Below, piece after piece: positions 9,417 to 20,140 of a DNA stretch of 64,000 bases; position 1 is the first letter of the stretch, and each line of letters starts with the position of its first letter. Under the pieces are notes generated by a model. It saw only the letters and a program-made list of their open reading frames with translations. It was not told the DNA's origin and searched no databases. A program made the translations under genes and the position numbers. The stretch is taken from the NCBI RefSeq assembly GCF_900102915.1, contig NZ_FNGG01000003.1, positions 118,025 through 182,024 on the forward strand, written 5' to 3'. This DNA is from Salinimicrobium catena. Its GTDB lineage: Bacteria; Bacteroidota; Bacteroidia; Flavobacteriales; Flavobacteriaceae.

Positions 9417-9449
9417 AAAGGAGGCGAAAATTTTTTCGCTTCCTTTTTT
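9417..9449 (+). terminator. Terminator of the metH-metF operon
   Basis: GGAGGCGAAAA pairs with TTTTCGCTTCC across a short T-rich loop and is followed by six T. One G-T mismatch in the stem. It lies 130 bases after metF, and the A-run on its left side could let it also serve the minus strand gene that ends at 9494. Confidence 0.75.
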
Positions 9450-9493
9450 AGGTTTCTGCCATAGTATAAGCAAGTTTAAATATTATTACACGA

Positions 9494-9697
9494 TTAACCG
9501 GCTTCTTTGTTAGAAGCTTCAGAGCCTTCTTTTTGGGGGAACAATGGGGCAGGATCTGAATCGTCATTTGTACTGGTATTAATGTATGCCTGGGTATATT
9601 GCTCCAATTGTTCTTGTGCCGAATGAATATTTGCCATTATCAGCTTCTTAAACTCCAGAAATTCTTCATTGTTATATCTGGATGTACGTTGATTCAT
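9494..9697 (-). CDS. Truncated DksA/TraR-like protein without zinc finger
   Basis: 67 residues. The start (MNQRTSRYNNEEFLEFKKLI) and the end (EGSEASNKEAG) match, in order, the coiled-coil half of Bacteroidota DksA/TraR-like proteins of about 125 residues, which read TRYSDADLAEFKALI and EEGSETMSKEAN. Here the frame stops exactly where the C4 zinc-finger half should begin, and no zinc-finger coding follows in any minus frame towards 9290. DksA-type proteins reach into the RNA polymerase secondary channel with this coiled coil. The short form may be a natural variant or a decayed copy. Confidence 0.65.
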   Translation of the reverse strand: MNQRTSRYNNEEFLEFKKLIMANIHSAQEQLEQYTQAYINTSTNDDSDPAPLFPQKEGSEASNKEAG

Positions 9698-9795
9698 GGA
9701 TCATGGAAATTAGATAACTCTTTTAAATTTACCAAAAGTTAAAGGATCTGAGGATGTGAAAAGGAAGAATACTTGCAAAAACGAATGAACCTGTA

Positions 9796-9827
9796 TACTT
9801 TTACATCTTATTTAGATTTAGTCTAAA
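9796..9827 (+). promoter_or_regulatory. Promoter -7 box plus iron-type palindromic operator
   Basis: CTTG near 9772 and TACTTTTA at 9796-9803 form a promoter with a 20-base spacer. Seven bases after the -7 box lies the palindrome TTTAGA-TTTAG-TCTAAA at 9811-9827. A 15/17 identical copy lies at the same place before the TonB receptor gene (11242-11258). Position over the transcript start fits a repressor site; the shared targets suggest an iron regulator of the Fur or DtxR class, which is inference. Confidence 0.65.
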
Positions 9828-9845
9828 CTACCATTGCATGTACTT

Positions 9846-11021
9846 ATGAAAAAAAGGAAACCCTCCGTCGCATTTAAAGAATTGATTCGTCAGGCCCATC
9901 TCTATTTAGGTTTGGTTAGTGGTCTTGTGGTTTTTATTGTTTCTGTTACCGGCTGTCTTTGGGCATTCCAGGAAGAGATCAACAAATTTACTTCTACTCT
10001 ACCCACCATTGAAAAGCAGAATCTGCCGGTAATTTTACCTTCTGAAGCAAAGGAACTGGCGCATGAGGTTTTTCCGGGAAGATTGATTCATGGGACACTT
10101 TATGAGGCTCAGAACGATCCCATAAAGGTTATTTTTTACGAACTGGAACCGGAATTTTATCAAACTGTTTATTTGCATCCATATTCGGGGGAAGTACTTG
10201 AGATAGATAATAATTTGAAGGGTTTTTTTCCTTTTGTACTTGAAGGGCACAGGTACCTTTGGATGCCCAAATTTATAGGTGAACAAGTAGTAGCCTGGAG
10301 TACGGTAATTTTTGCGTTCATGTTAATTAGTGGCATTGTGCTCTGGTGGCCAAAAAAGCGGAAACAACGCAAACAGAAGTTCAGTTTTGACTGGAAAAAG
10401 AGCACGCGGTGGAAAAGAAAAAATTATGATCTCCATTCTGTTGTAGGCTTTTATGTAAGTTTTGTTGCGATCATCGTTATATATACGGGATTGGTCATGG
10501 CTTTTGATTCTTTTGGAGCTGCTGTATATTATGGTCTTGGGGGAGAAAAGGAAGCTTTATGGCGGTTGTCAAAAAATTATGAAAATAGTTCTAGAATAGC
10601 TGGAAAGCTGGAGCCTATTGATCAATTATATTATGATCTTAGAGAGGAATATCCACAGGCAAATGATCTTGAATTCCATTATCCTTATGCCTCTTCTGAC
10701 GCTATATATGTAGAGATTGGTTATCAGGACGGGGTTTATTACGATGCCGATTATCGTTTTTACGACAACAAATCATTGCAAGAAATCTCATCACCTACTT
10801 TATATGGTAAATATGAAGAAGCCGGTTTTCCGGAAAAAGTATTGCGCATGAATTACGACATTCACGTGGGAGCTATTGGGGGAATCCCGGGGAAAGTTCT
10901 TGCCTTCTTTATAAGTTTACTTTGTGCCTCTCTTCCGATAACGGGGTTTCTGCTGTGGTATGGACGAACAATTAAAAAAAAGAAAGTCATATCCAAACCT
11001 ATTTTGGCTTATCAAGAGTAA
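9846..11021 (+). CDS. PepSY-TM domain protein, probable siderophore-iron reductase
   Basis: 391 residues from the ATG at 9846; the in-frame TTG at 9834 is less likely. Four membrane helices: near residues 20-45, 140-165, 195-215 and 350-375, with a large periplasmic PepSY part between. The pattern FKELIRQAHLYLGLVSG, then SGIVLWWPKK and LHSVVGFY with conserved His in helix regions, is typical of PepSY_TM proteins encoded beside TonB receptors. These are thought to reduce ferric siderophores at the inner membrane. It shares a palindromic operator with the receptor gene. Confidence 0.88.
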   Translation: MKKRKPSVAFKELIRQAHLYLGLVSGLVVFIVSVTGCLWAFQEEINKFTSTLPTIEKQNLPVILPSEAKELAHEVFPGRLIHGTLYEAQNDPIKVIFYELEPEFYQTVYLHPYSGEVLEIDNNLKGFFPFVLEGHRYLWMPKFIGEQVVAWSTVIFAFMLISGIVLWWPKKRKQRKQKFSFDWKKSTRWKRKNYDLHSVVGFYVSFVAIIVIYTGLVMAFDSFGAAVYYGLGGEKEALWRLSKNYENSSRIAGKLEPIDQLYYDLREEYPQANDLEFHYPYASSDAIYVEIGYQDGVYYDADYRFYDNKSLQEISSPTLYGKYEEAGFPEKVLRMNYDIHVGAIGGIPGKVLAFFISLLCASLPITGFLLWYGRTIKKKKVISKPILAYQE

Positions 11022-11202
11022 ATGTTTTTCATCACATTCGTTGGCCGACGGATTTTAATTTTTGGATGAAGTTTCCTCAGATGTCCTCAACAACTTCAAA
11101 ATCTTAAATGCGCAGATTGTTAAAATTAATTAGTTAATGGGTTGATTTTCTGACAATGAAACTTTTTTAAAACAATTTTATTTATAAAGATTATAAATAA
11201 GC

Positions 11203-11258
11203 TTTCTTTTGTAGGTTGTGGTTCCTACATTTGCGCTGTTATTTACATTTAATCTAAA
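11203..11258 (+). promoter_or_regulatory. Promoter and iron-type operator of the TonB receptor gene
   Basis: TTTC at 11203-11206 and a perfect TACATTTG -7 box at 11226-11233 are 19 bases apart. Eight bases later lies TTTACA-TTTAA-TCTAAA (11242-11258), one mismatch from a perfect 6-5-6 palindrome and 15/17 identical to the site at 9811-9827. It overlaps the expected transcript start. Confidence 0.7.
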
Positions 11259-11277
11259 TAAAGTTAATCCTTAAAAC

Positions 11278-13758
11278 ATGAGTCAGAAATACATATTGCT
11301 GAGTTTTTTTCTATTTGTAACACAGTGGAGTTTTAGCCAAACAACAGGAAATATAAAGGGAACGGTTATCAATAAAAATGGTAATGCAATTGCGCATGCT
11401 AATATTACTATTCCAAATTCAGGTATGGGAACCGAATCGGAGGAGGATGGGAGTTTTCTCCTTCAGAATGTTCCTACCGGCAATTATAACCTTCGTATAT
11501 CTTATGTAGGATTTCAAACCAGGGAACTTGCAGTTTCTGTTCAGGGTGGTGCAACCACTACTGTTCCTGCCATAATTCTTAATAATAAAGAACAGGATTT
11601 AGAAGAGGTTGTAGTAAGAGCCAATGGAAACATTAATGAATTTGCGAGAGGTAAGACTCCCTACGTCGCTAAATTACCATTGAAGGATATTGAAAACCCT
11701 CAGGTTTATAATACAATTACCACCGAACTTTTAGAAGAGCAGGTAGTTACTAACTTTGATGATGCCATCAGAAATGCACCAGGTATTTCTAAGCTTTGGG
11801 AATCTACTGGTCGTGGGAATGATGGAGCTGGATATTATTCGTTGAGAGGTTTTCCTGTTCAGCCAACCCTAGTGAATGGTTTGCCCGGAGTCACTAATGG
11901 TAGTCCAGACCCTGCGAATATCGATAGGATTGAGGTTATCAAGGGGCCGTCTGGAACCCTTTATGGAAGCAGCTTGATTTCGTATGGTGGTCTTATCAAT
12001 ATCGTGACTAAAAAGCCATATGATTATTTTGGAGGAAATATTTCCTATACTATCGGAAGTTTCGGTTTAAACCGTGTGACTGCGGATGTTAATACTCCTC
12101 TTGATGAAGCCGGGAGAGTGGCCCTAAGAGTGAACACTGCTTATCATAAGCAAAATAGTTTCCAGGATTTAGGGTTTCAAGAATCTTTCTTTATAGCACC
12201 TTCTTTGAGCTATACCGTAAACGATCGTTTGTCCTTTCTTGTAAATACAGAAATTTATACAGGAGAAAGCACCAACCCTACGATGTTATTTGTAGATAGA
12301 GGCGCCCCTCTTACTGCTACTAATATTGAAGAATTAGGATATAATCCCAACCTTTCTTATACAAGTAATGAATTAACTCTCAAAAATCCTAGTTATAGTC
12401 TTCAGGGGCAAATGAATTATCAGCTTTCTGATAATTGGCTTTCCCAGACTGTTTTGTCTCGCGCTTCAGCGAAGGCAAAAGGACATTATACATATCTGTA
12501 TGAAACTACCCGCTTCTTCAAGGAAAGAGAAGAAGTTGAAGGTTCTGTAACAAACCTTGATGAGGGGCTTGTATTTACAAGATATATGAATCACCAAAAT
12601 TCCACTACGCTTACTTCAGACATTCAGCAAAATTTCATTGGGGAATTTACTGTAGCAGGAATGAGAAACCGTATGGTGGTAGGTTTGGATTATTATAACC
12701 GACAAGTGATCGATAACAGTTCGGGATATGTCGCCAATGGGAATGTCTATATTGGTGATGCCAGTCTTCAAAATGTGAATGAAAGTGTTTATGGAATATT
12801 TGATCCTTCTGCTTACATAAGTGATAATGATAACGGAATCCTTTCTGTAGCAGCTGCCAATAATTTGCTTGCAAATTCGCAGCTGAACAATAATACGGTT
12901 GAAGAGGATGTCTACAGTGCTTATGTCTCTAATGTAATCAATTTTACCCCAAAAATTTCTGCTATGGCTAGTTTAAGGGTAGACAGGTTTGAAAATGATT
13001 CTCACAGTCAAACCACACTTTCTCCAAAATTCGGAATTGTTTACCAACCTGTTTTGGAACGAGTTTCCCTTTTCGGAAATTATATGGATGGCTTCAGGAA
13101 CATAGCTCCAGGCCAGGAAGGAAACCCTGCTGAAGGGCAAACAACGACTGTTACTTTTGAGCCCGAAAGAGCAAGGCAGCTAGAAGTTGGTACTAAGTTG
13201 AATCTTATACGCAACAAGATTGCAGCCACAATAAGTTATTATGATATACAGGTGTCGAATATTGTAATGGAAGAGACTGGGAGACCTTTCTTTTATGTGC
13301 AGGATGGAGAACGCTACAGCCGTGGGTTTGAAGCCAGTATTACTGCGACTCCTTTTGAAGGATTAAACATTATAGCAGGATATAGCCATAACGACAGCAA
13401 ATTGACAGTATCTGATCAAACCGACTTTTTAGGAAGAAGACCGGAATCTGCAGGACCTGAGGATCTTGCTAATCTATGGGCAAGCTATAGGTTTCATGAA
13501 GGAACACTGGAAGGATTTGGATTTGGTCTTGGGGGTAATTACGCAAGTGAGAACATGATCTTTAACCGAGAGGTTGGAGGGATTTTTACCCTTCCATCAT
13601 ACACTGTGTTAAATGCAGCGGTTTTTTATAATGTTCAAAAATTCTCCCTCAATTTAAAGCTGAACAATCTTGGTGACGAAGAGTATTACAATGGTTGGTC
13701 AACGATCAACCCTCAGGCTCCACGAAACTTTGCGGCCAGCTTTACCTATAATTTTTAA
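11278..13758 (+). CDS. TonB-dependent siderophore receptor
   Basis: 826 residues. Signal peptide about 1-20 (ends WSFSQ), a carboxypeptidase-regulatory-like domain at about 22-110 (GNIKGTVINKNGNAIAHANI), a plug domain at about 130-245 including RIEVIKGPSGTLYGSS, then a 22-strand barrel ending in the aromatic residue of TYNF. The plug and barrel resemble FhuA/FpvA-class siderophore receptors. It takes up ferric siderophore across the outer membrane using TonB energy. Flanked by two PepSY reductase-like genes and preceded by an iron-type operator. Confidence 0.95.
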   Translation: MSQKYILLSFFLFVTQWSFSQTTGNIKGTVINKNGNAIAHANITIPNSGMGTESEEDGSFLLQNVPTGNYNLRISYVGFQTRELAVSVQGGATTTVPAIILNNKEQDLEEVVVRANGNINEFARGKTPYVAKLPLKDIENPQVYNTITTELLEEQVVTNFDDAIRNAPGISKLWESTGRGNDGAGYYSLRGFPVQPTLVNGLPGVTNGSPDPANIDRIEVIKGPSGTLYGSSLISYGGLINIVTKKPYDYFGGNISYTIGSFGLNRVTADVNTPLDEAGRVALRVNTAYHKQNSFQDLGFQESFFIAPSLSYTVNDRLSFLVNTEIYTGESTNPTMLFVDRGAPLTATNIEELGYNPNLSYTSNELTLKNPSYSLQGQMNYQLSDNWLSQTVLSRASAKAKGHYTYLYETTRFFKEREEVEGSVTNLDEGLVFTRYMNHQNSTTLTSDIQQNFIGEFTVAGMRNRMVVGLDYYNRQVIDNSSGYVANGNVYIGDASLQNVNESVYGIFDPSAYISDNDNGILSVAAANNLLANSQLNNNTVEEDVYSAYVSNVINFTPKISAMASLRVDRFENDSHSQTTLSPKFGIVYQPVLERVSLFGNYMDGFRNIAPGQEGNPAEGQTTTVTFEPERARQLEVGTKLNLIRNKIAATISYYDIQVSNIVMEETGRPFFYVQDGERYSRGFEASITATPFEGLNIIAGYSHNDSKLTVSDQTDFLGRRPESAGPEDLANLWASYRFHEGTLEGFGFGLGGNYASENMIFNREVGGIFTLPSYTVLNAAVFYNVQKFSLNLKLNNLGDEEYYNGWSTINPQAPRNFAASFTYNF

Positions 13759-13779
13759 TTTGAATTAAACTAAGAAAAC

Positions 13780-13818
13780 CGTCCGGAGAAATTTAATTTT
13801 GCCCGGACGTTTTTTTTT
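13780..13818 (+). terminator. Terminator between the receptor and the second PepSY gene
   Basis: CGTCCGG (13780-13786) pairs with CCGGACG across a loop and is followed by nine T. It ends only six bases before the next ATG at 13824, so read-through must supply the downstream gene, or its promoter lies inside the receptor gene. Confidence 0.85.
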
Positions 13819-13823
13819 ATGTG

Positions 13824-14936
13824 ATGTCGAAAGCGAAAAAACAAAAGAGATATAAACTCTGGGCAGCGAAGCTGCACCTTTGGTTAGGCCTTACTTCGGG
13901 GCTTGTTGTTTTTATTGTAGCAGTTACCGGTTGTATTTTCGTTTTTCATGATGAGATTCGCGACCTTACTCAGGATTGGAGAAAAATAGAACCAAGAGAA
14001 CAGGAATTTGTACCTCCATCACTCCTGCAAAAAGAAGTGAAGGAGCATTTTCCGGGGGCAGATGTAAGTATGGTTGTTTACCAGGACCGGGAAAGGCCGG
14101 CGCATATAGCTACCTTTTTAGAAGGAACCTTACACAATATCTATTTAGATCCCTATACAGGGGAAATTATACATATTCAGAATACTGAAAAGGATTTCTT
14201 CCTCATTATAGAAGACCTACATATGCACCTCATGCTTCCAGAGGAAGTAGGAAAGCAGGTAGTGGGAATATCCACCATTATTTTTATCATAATGCTTATA
14301 ACCGGAATCATTCTCTGGTGGCCTAAGAAAAGAAAAAATCTTAAAAAACATCTGACCATAAAATGGAAAGCCAGGTGGAGAAGGGTTAATTATGACTGGC
14401 ACAGAACAACTGGTCTCTATGTCACTATACTTGGGCTGCTATTGGCAATAACCGGCCTAAGCTTTTCTTATGAATGGATGCACAGTACTTTTTACCAAAT
14501 TGGAAATCTAGGACAGGAATACCCAGCGGATTTCATCTCTTTGAAAATAAGTGAGGAAGCCGAGGATTCTGGAGTTCCTGTTGTTGACAAGGCAATGGCA
14601 CAGACCTTCGCAATATATCCCCAGAGTGGGATGTTCTTTGTATGGGATCAAGGGAAAGACTTGCCCACAATTACCGGTGCCTATCCAGAAGCCCTACATT
14701 TTGACCATCAGTCGAATTTTTATTTTCATCCTGTAAGCGGTGATCTTTTACAGGAGCATTTCTATAGAGATAAAAGTAATGGACTTAAATTGCAGGAAAT
14801 GAGCTATGGGCTTCATACCGGGCAATATTTTGGGTTAGGGGGAAAAATACTAGTTTTTTTAGGCAGTTTTTTTATTGCAGGTCTACCGGTTTCGGGGTTC
14901 CTGTTGTGGTGGGGAAGAAGAAATAAGCAGATTTAA
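13824..14936 (+). CDS. PepSY-TM domain protein, second copy
   Basis: 370 residues from the ATG at 13824 (an in-frame GTG at 13821 is adjacent). Same architecture as the protein at 9846: KLHLWLGLTSGLVVFIVAVTG first helix, TGIILWWPKKRK second helix, YDWHRTTGLYVTILGLL third, and a C-terminal helix ending SGFLLWWGRR. Two copies of this family flank one receptor, so they may act on the same siderophore or on different ligands. A terminator hairpin lies directly before it. Confidence 0.88.
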   Translation: MSKAKKQKRYKLWAAKLHLWLGLTSGLVVFIVAVTGCIFVFHDEIRDLTQDWRKIEPREQEFVPPSLLQKEVKEHFPGADVSMVVYQDRERPAHIATFLEGTLHNIYLDPYTGEIIHIQNTEKDFFLIIEDLHMHLMLPEEVGKQVVGISTIIFIIMLITGIILWWPKKRKNLKKHLTIKWKARWRRVNYDWHRTTGLYVTILGLLLAITGLSFSYEWMHSTFYQIGNLGQEYPADFISLKISEEAEDSGVPVVDKAMAQTFAIYPQSGMFFVWDQGKDLPTITGAYPEALHFDHQSNFYFHPVSGDLLQEHFYRDKSNGLKLQEMSYGLHTGQYFGLGGKILVFLGSFFIAGLPVSGFLLWWGRRNKQI

Positions 14937-14970
14937 TCGGCTGATATTATTTGTTTAAGCCCCCAAATCT

Positions 14971-15061
14971 ACCATAACTTACCTGGCGCTGGATCCTGTG
15001 CTGTTTTTATAGCGTACGGAAGTTAAGCGTGAAGTAAAAACAGTATAGGGCGCATTATGGT
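14971..15061. repeat. Imperfect 91-bp palindrome
   Basis: Three nested arm pairs occur in order: ACCATAA/TTATGGT (14971-14977 with 15055-15061), GCGC/GCGC (14986-14989 with 15050-15053) and CTGTTTTTA/TAAAAACAG (15001-15009 with 15035-15043), around a 25-base centre. It lies in a 315-base gap with no gene, between the iron block and the integrase remnant. It may be a decayed mobile element or attachment structure; no coding or known RNA family is seen. Confidence 0.5.
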
Positions 15062-15179
15062 GAGTTCTGGTTTAGGATCAATCTTGTGAATCGGCCATTT
15101 TCTCCGGTTTTTCCAGAAGATACTTAAAAAATATTGCTTCTTCTTCTATTTTTGGATTGCTGCCAGGTGTTACCTTTTC

Positions 15180-15191
15180 TGAACCTGCGAC
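15180..15191. repeat. 12-base copy of the tRNA-Pro T-arm, possible attachment remnant
   Basis: TGAACCTGCGAC occurs here and in the tRNA-Pro gene at 17202-17213, in the same orientation. The two copies bracket the integrase and a small ORF. Identity does not extend beyond 12 bases, so this is weak evidence for an attachment site. Confidence 0.3.
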
Positions 15192-15251
15192 TAGAAAGTT
15201 TAGGTGCCTTATCACAGTCACTAGTATAACTAAAAAACTCTTAAACAGAAT

Positions 15252-15482
15252 TCACAAACTTTTAGAGAATATGTAAGCTTTATTTAATTTCTGATTAATG
15301 GCCTTTAGTGCTTCGGCAGTCAGAATATCTCTTTTCTCTTGGTGCTGAAAGAAAAATTTTAATTGTTTATCCAAAGGCTCGATAGTAACAGAAATGATTC
15401 TATTATGAAGGCCATTCGGCAACTTCTTCAACTTTATTAGACCTTTCTTAAACTCCTCCATTGCATCGGTCATGAGCTCCAT
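15252..15482 (-). CDS. Small hypothetical protein beside the integrase
   Basis: 76 residues, basic and helical, with no recognised domain. It may start at the inner methionine (MEEFKKGLIKLKKL). It lies downstream of the integrase on the same strand and inside the possible element bounded by the 12-base repeat, so it may be cargo or a relic of it. Confidence 0.4.
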   Translation of the reverse strand: MELMTDAMEEFKKGLIKLKKLPNGLHNRIISVTIEPLDKQLKFFFQHQEKRDILTAEALKAINQKLNKAYIFSKSL

Positions 15483-15722
15483 TATTTCATCCAGCTTGAT
15501 GGTTCTTCATCTTCCTCACATATTCATCTATGGATTTTGGTTTCGCTTTTTATTACGGAAGGAGTATAGTTAGATTATTTTCATTAAATATTTAAAACAA
15601 GGAAGAGTTTACTCAATTATCATAACAAAAAAGATAAAACCACTTATTATTACCAAAAATGGGAAAAGATGGCAAAAGATAACATTTTCTTGAGAATTAC
15701 ATGCAGTAAGGAATGTTGAAAA

Positions 15723-16970
15723 TCACTCTCTACTGTTTAATCTTTCTTCTCGTTTTCTTTTAAAGGTTAAAGACAGATTTTCCATATCTGTACTGATTTT
15801 TTCCTCCAGTACTCTTGCATAGATCTGGGTGGTAGAAAGTTTGGAATGTCCTAAAAGTTTGGAAACGGTTTCTATGGGTACTCCATTAGATAAGGTAACT
15901 GTAGTTGCAAATGTATGTCGTGCAGAATGGAAGGAAATTTTTTTCCGAATCCCACAGGCAGAAGCAATTTCCTTTAAATAAGAATTGATCTGCTGATTAG
16001 AAACCACCGGAAATAATCGTTCATCATCATTTGCAGTTTTCTGATATTTTGAAAGGATCTCCTGAGCCTGGTAAAGAAGAGGGATCTTGACTGTTTCTGA
16101 CGTTTTTTCCCTTTTTGTGTAAATCCATGTTTTACCATCAGACCCAGTTAAAAGCTGCTTAGGTGAGAGATTCTTAATGTCAATATAGGACAATCCACTG
16201 AAGCAGGAGAAAAGAAATATATCTTTGGTTCTTTCGAGACTTCCTCGTCTAAACTGCGTATTTTCCAGCTTTTCCAATTCATGTTCGTTAAGAAACTGTC
16301 GGTCTGATTTTGAGAATTTGAGTTGATAATTGATAAATGGATTTTTCGGAAGCCATTCCAGCTTAACAGCTAACCGTACCATTTTTTTCAAACGTTCCAG
16401 ATGTTTCATGGTTCCGTTATTGGAACAGATCTTCCTATCTTTAAAAGGGGAGTAGGTTCTAATAAAAATTTCGAATTCTGTAATAAATTTATAATTGAGT
16501 TCAGAAAGAAAGATATCTTCACTTTTAAATTTTATGGCTAAGAATTCCTTAAGATACTTTTCTGTTGTGCGGTAATTCTTCAGAGTACCTGGTTTAAGAA
16601 TGGAAACCATTTTTTTATTATGGTAGTCTACTAACTCCATTAAAGTCTTTGTTCGGGCATCCGTCCCGTGAAATCGAGCTTTAATGCTTTTAGCGGTGAT
16701 CACCTTATTTTCAGCACAAAGTTCTTTGTGGCAGTCTAAAAACCTGGCATTTACCTGATCAAGATATTGGTTAAGTTTCTTAATTATTGGAGAAGTTCCT
16801 CTTCCTCGTCCTTTGGAAGTGTCCCAATAATTCACCGGTACAGTTCGTTTTAAACTGAGTTCTGTTCGTTTTCCGTTTACAGTAATCCGTGCATAAACAG
16901 AGAGTTTAGATTTGTCATCTTTCGTATTTCTTACGAAGAATAATACAGAAAAGGTAGTAAAATCAGGCAT
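15723..16970 (-). CDS. Tyrosine recombinase (integrase), Bacteroidota type
   Basis: 415 residues. N-terminal arm-binding domain (about 1-90, TVNGKRTELSLKR), core SAM-like domain (about 100-205), and catalytic domain (about 215-400). Catalytic motifs: HSARHTFATT near residue 345, LLGHSKLSTTQIYAR with the Tyr nucleophile near residue 384. The usual first Arg is replaced by Ser in CFSGLSYIDI, as is common for this group. The 3' end of a tRNA-Pro gene lies 215 bases from its start, a typical setting for tRNA-targeting elements. Almost no cargo remains, so the element is probably a remnant. Confidence 0.93.
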   Translation of the reverse strand: MPDFTTFSVLFFVRNTKDDKSKLSVYARITVNGKRTELSLKRTVPVNYWDTSKGRGRGTSPIIKKLNQYLDQVNARFLDCHKELCAENKVITAKSIKARFHGTDARTKTLMELVDYHNKKMVSILKPGTLKNYRTTEKYLKEFLAIKFKSEDIFLSELNYKFITEFEIFIRTYSPFKDRKICSNNGTMKHLERLKKMVRLAVKLEWLPKNPFINYQLKFSKSDRQFLNEHELEKLENTQFRRGSLERTKDIFLFSCFSGLSYIDIKNLSPKQLLTGSDGKTWIYTKREKTSETVKIPLLYQAQEILSKYQKTANDDERLFPVVSNQQINSYLKEIASACGIRKKISFHSARHTFATTVTLSNGVPIETVSKLLGHSKLSTTQIYARVLEEKISTDMENLSLTFKRKREERLNSRE

Positions 16971-17120
16971 TGCGAAGGTATTGGGTTAAACGAAATTTTT
17001 CTTGAAGAACAAATTTAATTCTGCTAATTACCTTCTGAAGTTACGGAATAAAGTGTAAATTTTAATTCACCGAATCATTCACCAAACTATTGATTTTAGA
17101 TGATATTATCTGATATCCCT

Positions 17121-17162
17121 AAAAACAAAAAGCACTGAAAATCAACAGATTAACAGTGCTTT
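17121..17162 (-). terminator. Terminator of the tRNA-Pro gene
   Basis: On the minus strand AAAGCACTG pairs with CAGTGCTTT over a 16-base loop, followed by TTGTTTTT. It lies 24 bases after the tRNA 3' end. Confidence 0.85.
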
Positions 17163-17185
17163 GTAATCGCTTATTACGCGATTCG

Positions 17186-17259
17186 TCGGGATGACAGGAT
17201 TTGAACCTGCGACCCTACGCCCCCCAGACGTATACGCTACCGGACTGCGCCACATCCCG
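17186..17259 (-). tRNA. tRNA-Pro (anticodon GGG)
   Basis: On the minus strand a complete cloverleaf can be folded: acceptor CGGGATG/CATCCCG, D-arm GGCGCAGTCCGGTAGCG, anticodon stem TACGT/GCGTA with loop CTGGGGG, and T-arm GCAGGTTCAAATCCTGT. The loop puts GGG in the anticodon position, reading proline codons CCC and CCU. The CCA end is not encoded. It has its own terminator and neighbours an integrase gene at its 3' side. Confidence 0.95.
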
Positions 17260-17353
17260 AATTGAACTGCAAATTAAGCAGCTTATTTGTAATTTTCAAA
17301 GGGAAAATCGTTGTTTTTGAACTCGCCTTTCTAAGCCCTTGAAACTGATTTTT

Positions 17354-17701
17354 TTACTCTTTTTGATCGGCTACTCCTTTTACCCGCTCTGCACTGTCGG
17401 CCTTGGTAAGGGTAAGTCGTATCACGCTGTCTTCTTCGGCCCGCAGGTCATGCGGAATATTTCCCTCCAGGGAGAGCAGGTCTCCTTTTCTCACCAGCAT
17501 GCTTTCGCCATTCACCCCAAAATTGACCGAACCTTCAAAGATCTCCACTACGATGGGGTAAGGAGTCTTATGTTCTTTCATTACCTGCCCTTTTTTTATA
17601 GCAATGCGAATTTCCTTACTGCTGTCGGTCTCAAGAAGCACCTGTACGGCCGGTTTGTTCTCATTAAAATCCAGGTCTTTAAGTATGGAAGCTGTTTTCA
17701 T
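17354..17701 (-). CDS. Cupin domain protein
   Basis: 115 residues forming one small cupin barrel. The two cupin motifs are seen in MKEHKTPYPIVVEIFEGSVNF (shortened first motif) and GDLLSLEGNIPHDLRA. One metal-binding His is present in each motif; the set of ligands is incomplete compared with classical cupin enzymes. Such proteins are often small-molecule sensors or simple enzymes; the role here is unknown. Stands alone. Confidence 0.75.
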   Translation of the reverse strand: MKTASILKDLDFNENKPAVQVLLETDSSKEIRIAIKKGQVMKEHKTPYPIVVEIFEGSVNFGVNGESMLVRKGDLLSLEGNIPHDLRAEEDSVIRLTLTKADSAERVKGVADQKE

Positions 17702-17770
17702 GATCTATAATTCTGATTAGTTGCTTCAAAATACAAAAACTTCAGGAAAATACAGGTTCTACATTTTGTC

Positions 17771-17801
17771 AAAAAAAAGAGCAGGCAAACTGCCTGCTCT
17801 T
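17771..17801 (-). terminator. Terminator of the GH97 gene
   Basis: A perfect stem AGAGCAGGCA/TGCCTGCTCT with a three-base loop, followed on the minus strand by eight T. It lies 25 bases after the GH97 stop. Confidence 0.93.
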
Positions 17802-17825
17802 CATTATTACTAAGAAGCTGATTTT

Positions 17826-20042
<2,217 letters not shown>

Positions 20043-20140
20043 TTAGAGGGATTGAGTCAAAGTCTTCAGAAAGATCAGGACATAAAAAAGGATCAAATTT
20101 CTTTGATCCTTATATTTAAATGTAATTCTTAAGTTTTTCT

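Noticed and set aside
15483..15722. Second small gene upstream of the 76-residue ORF
   Set aside because: A short frame KAKPKSIDEYVRKMKNHQAG lies between two stops with no usable start, so at best a relic.
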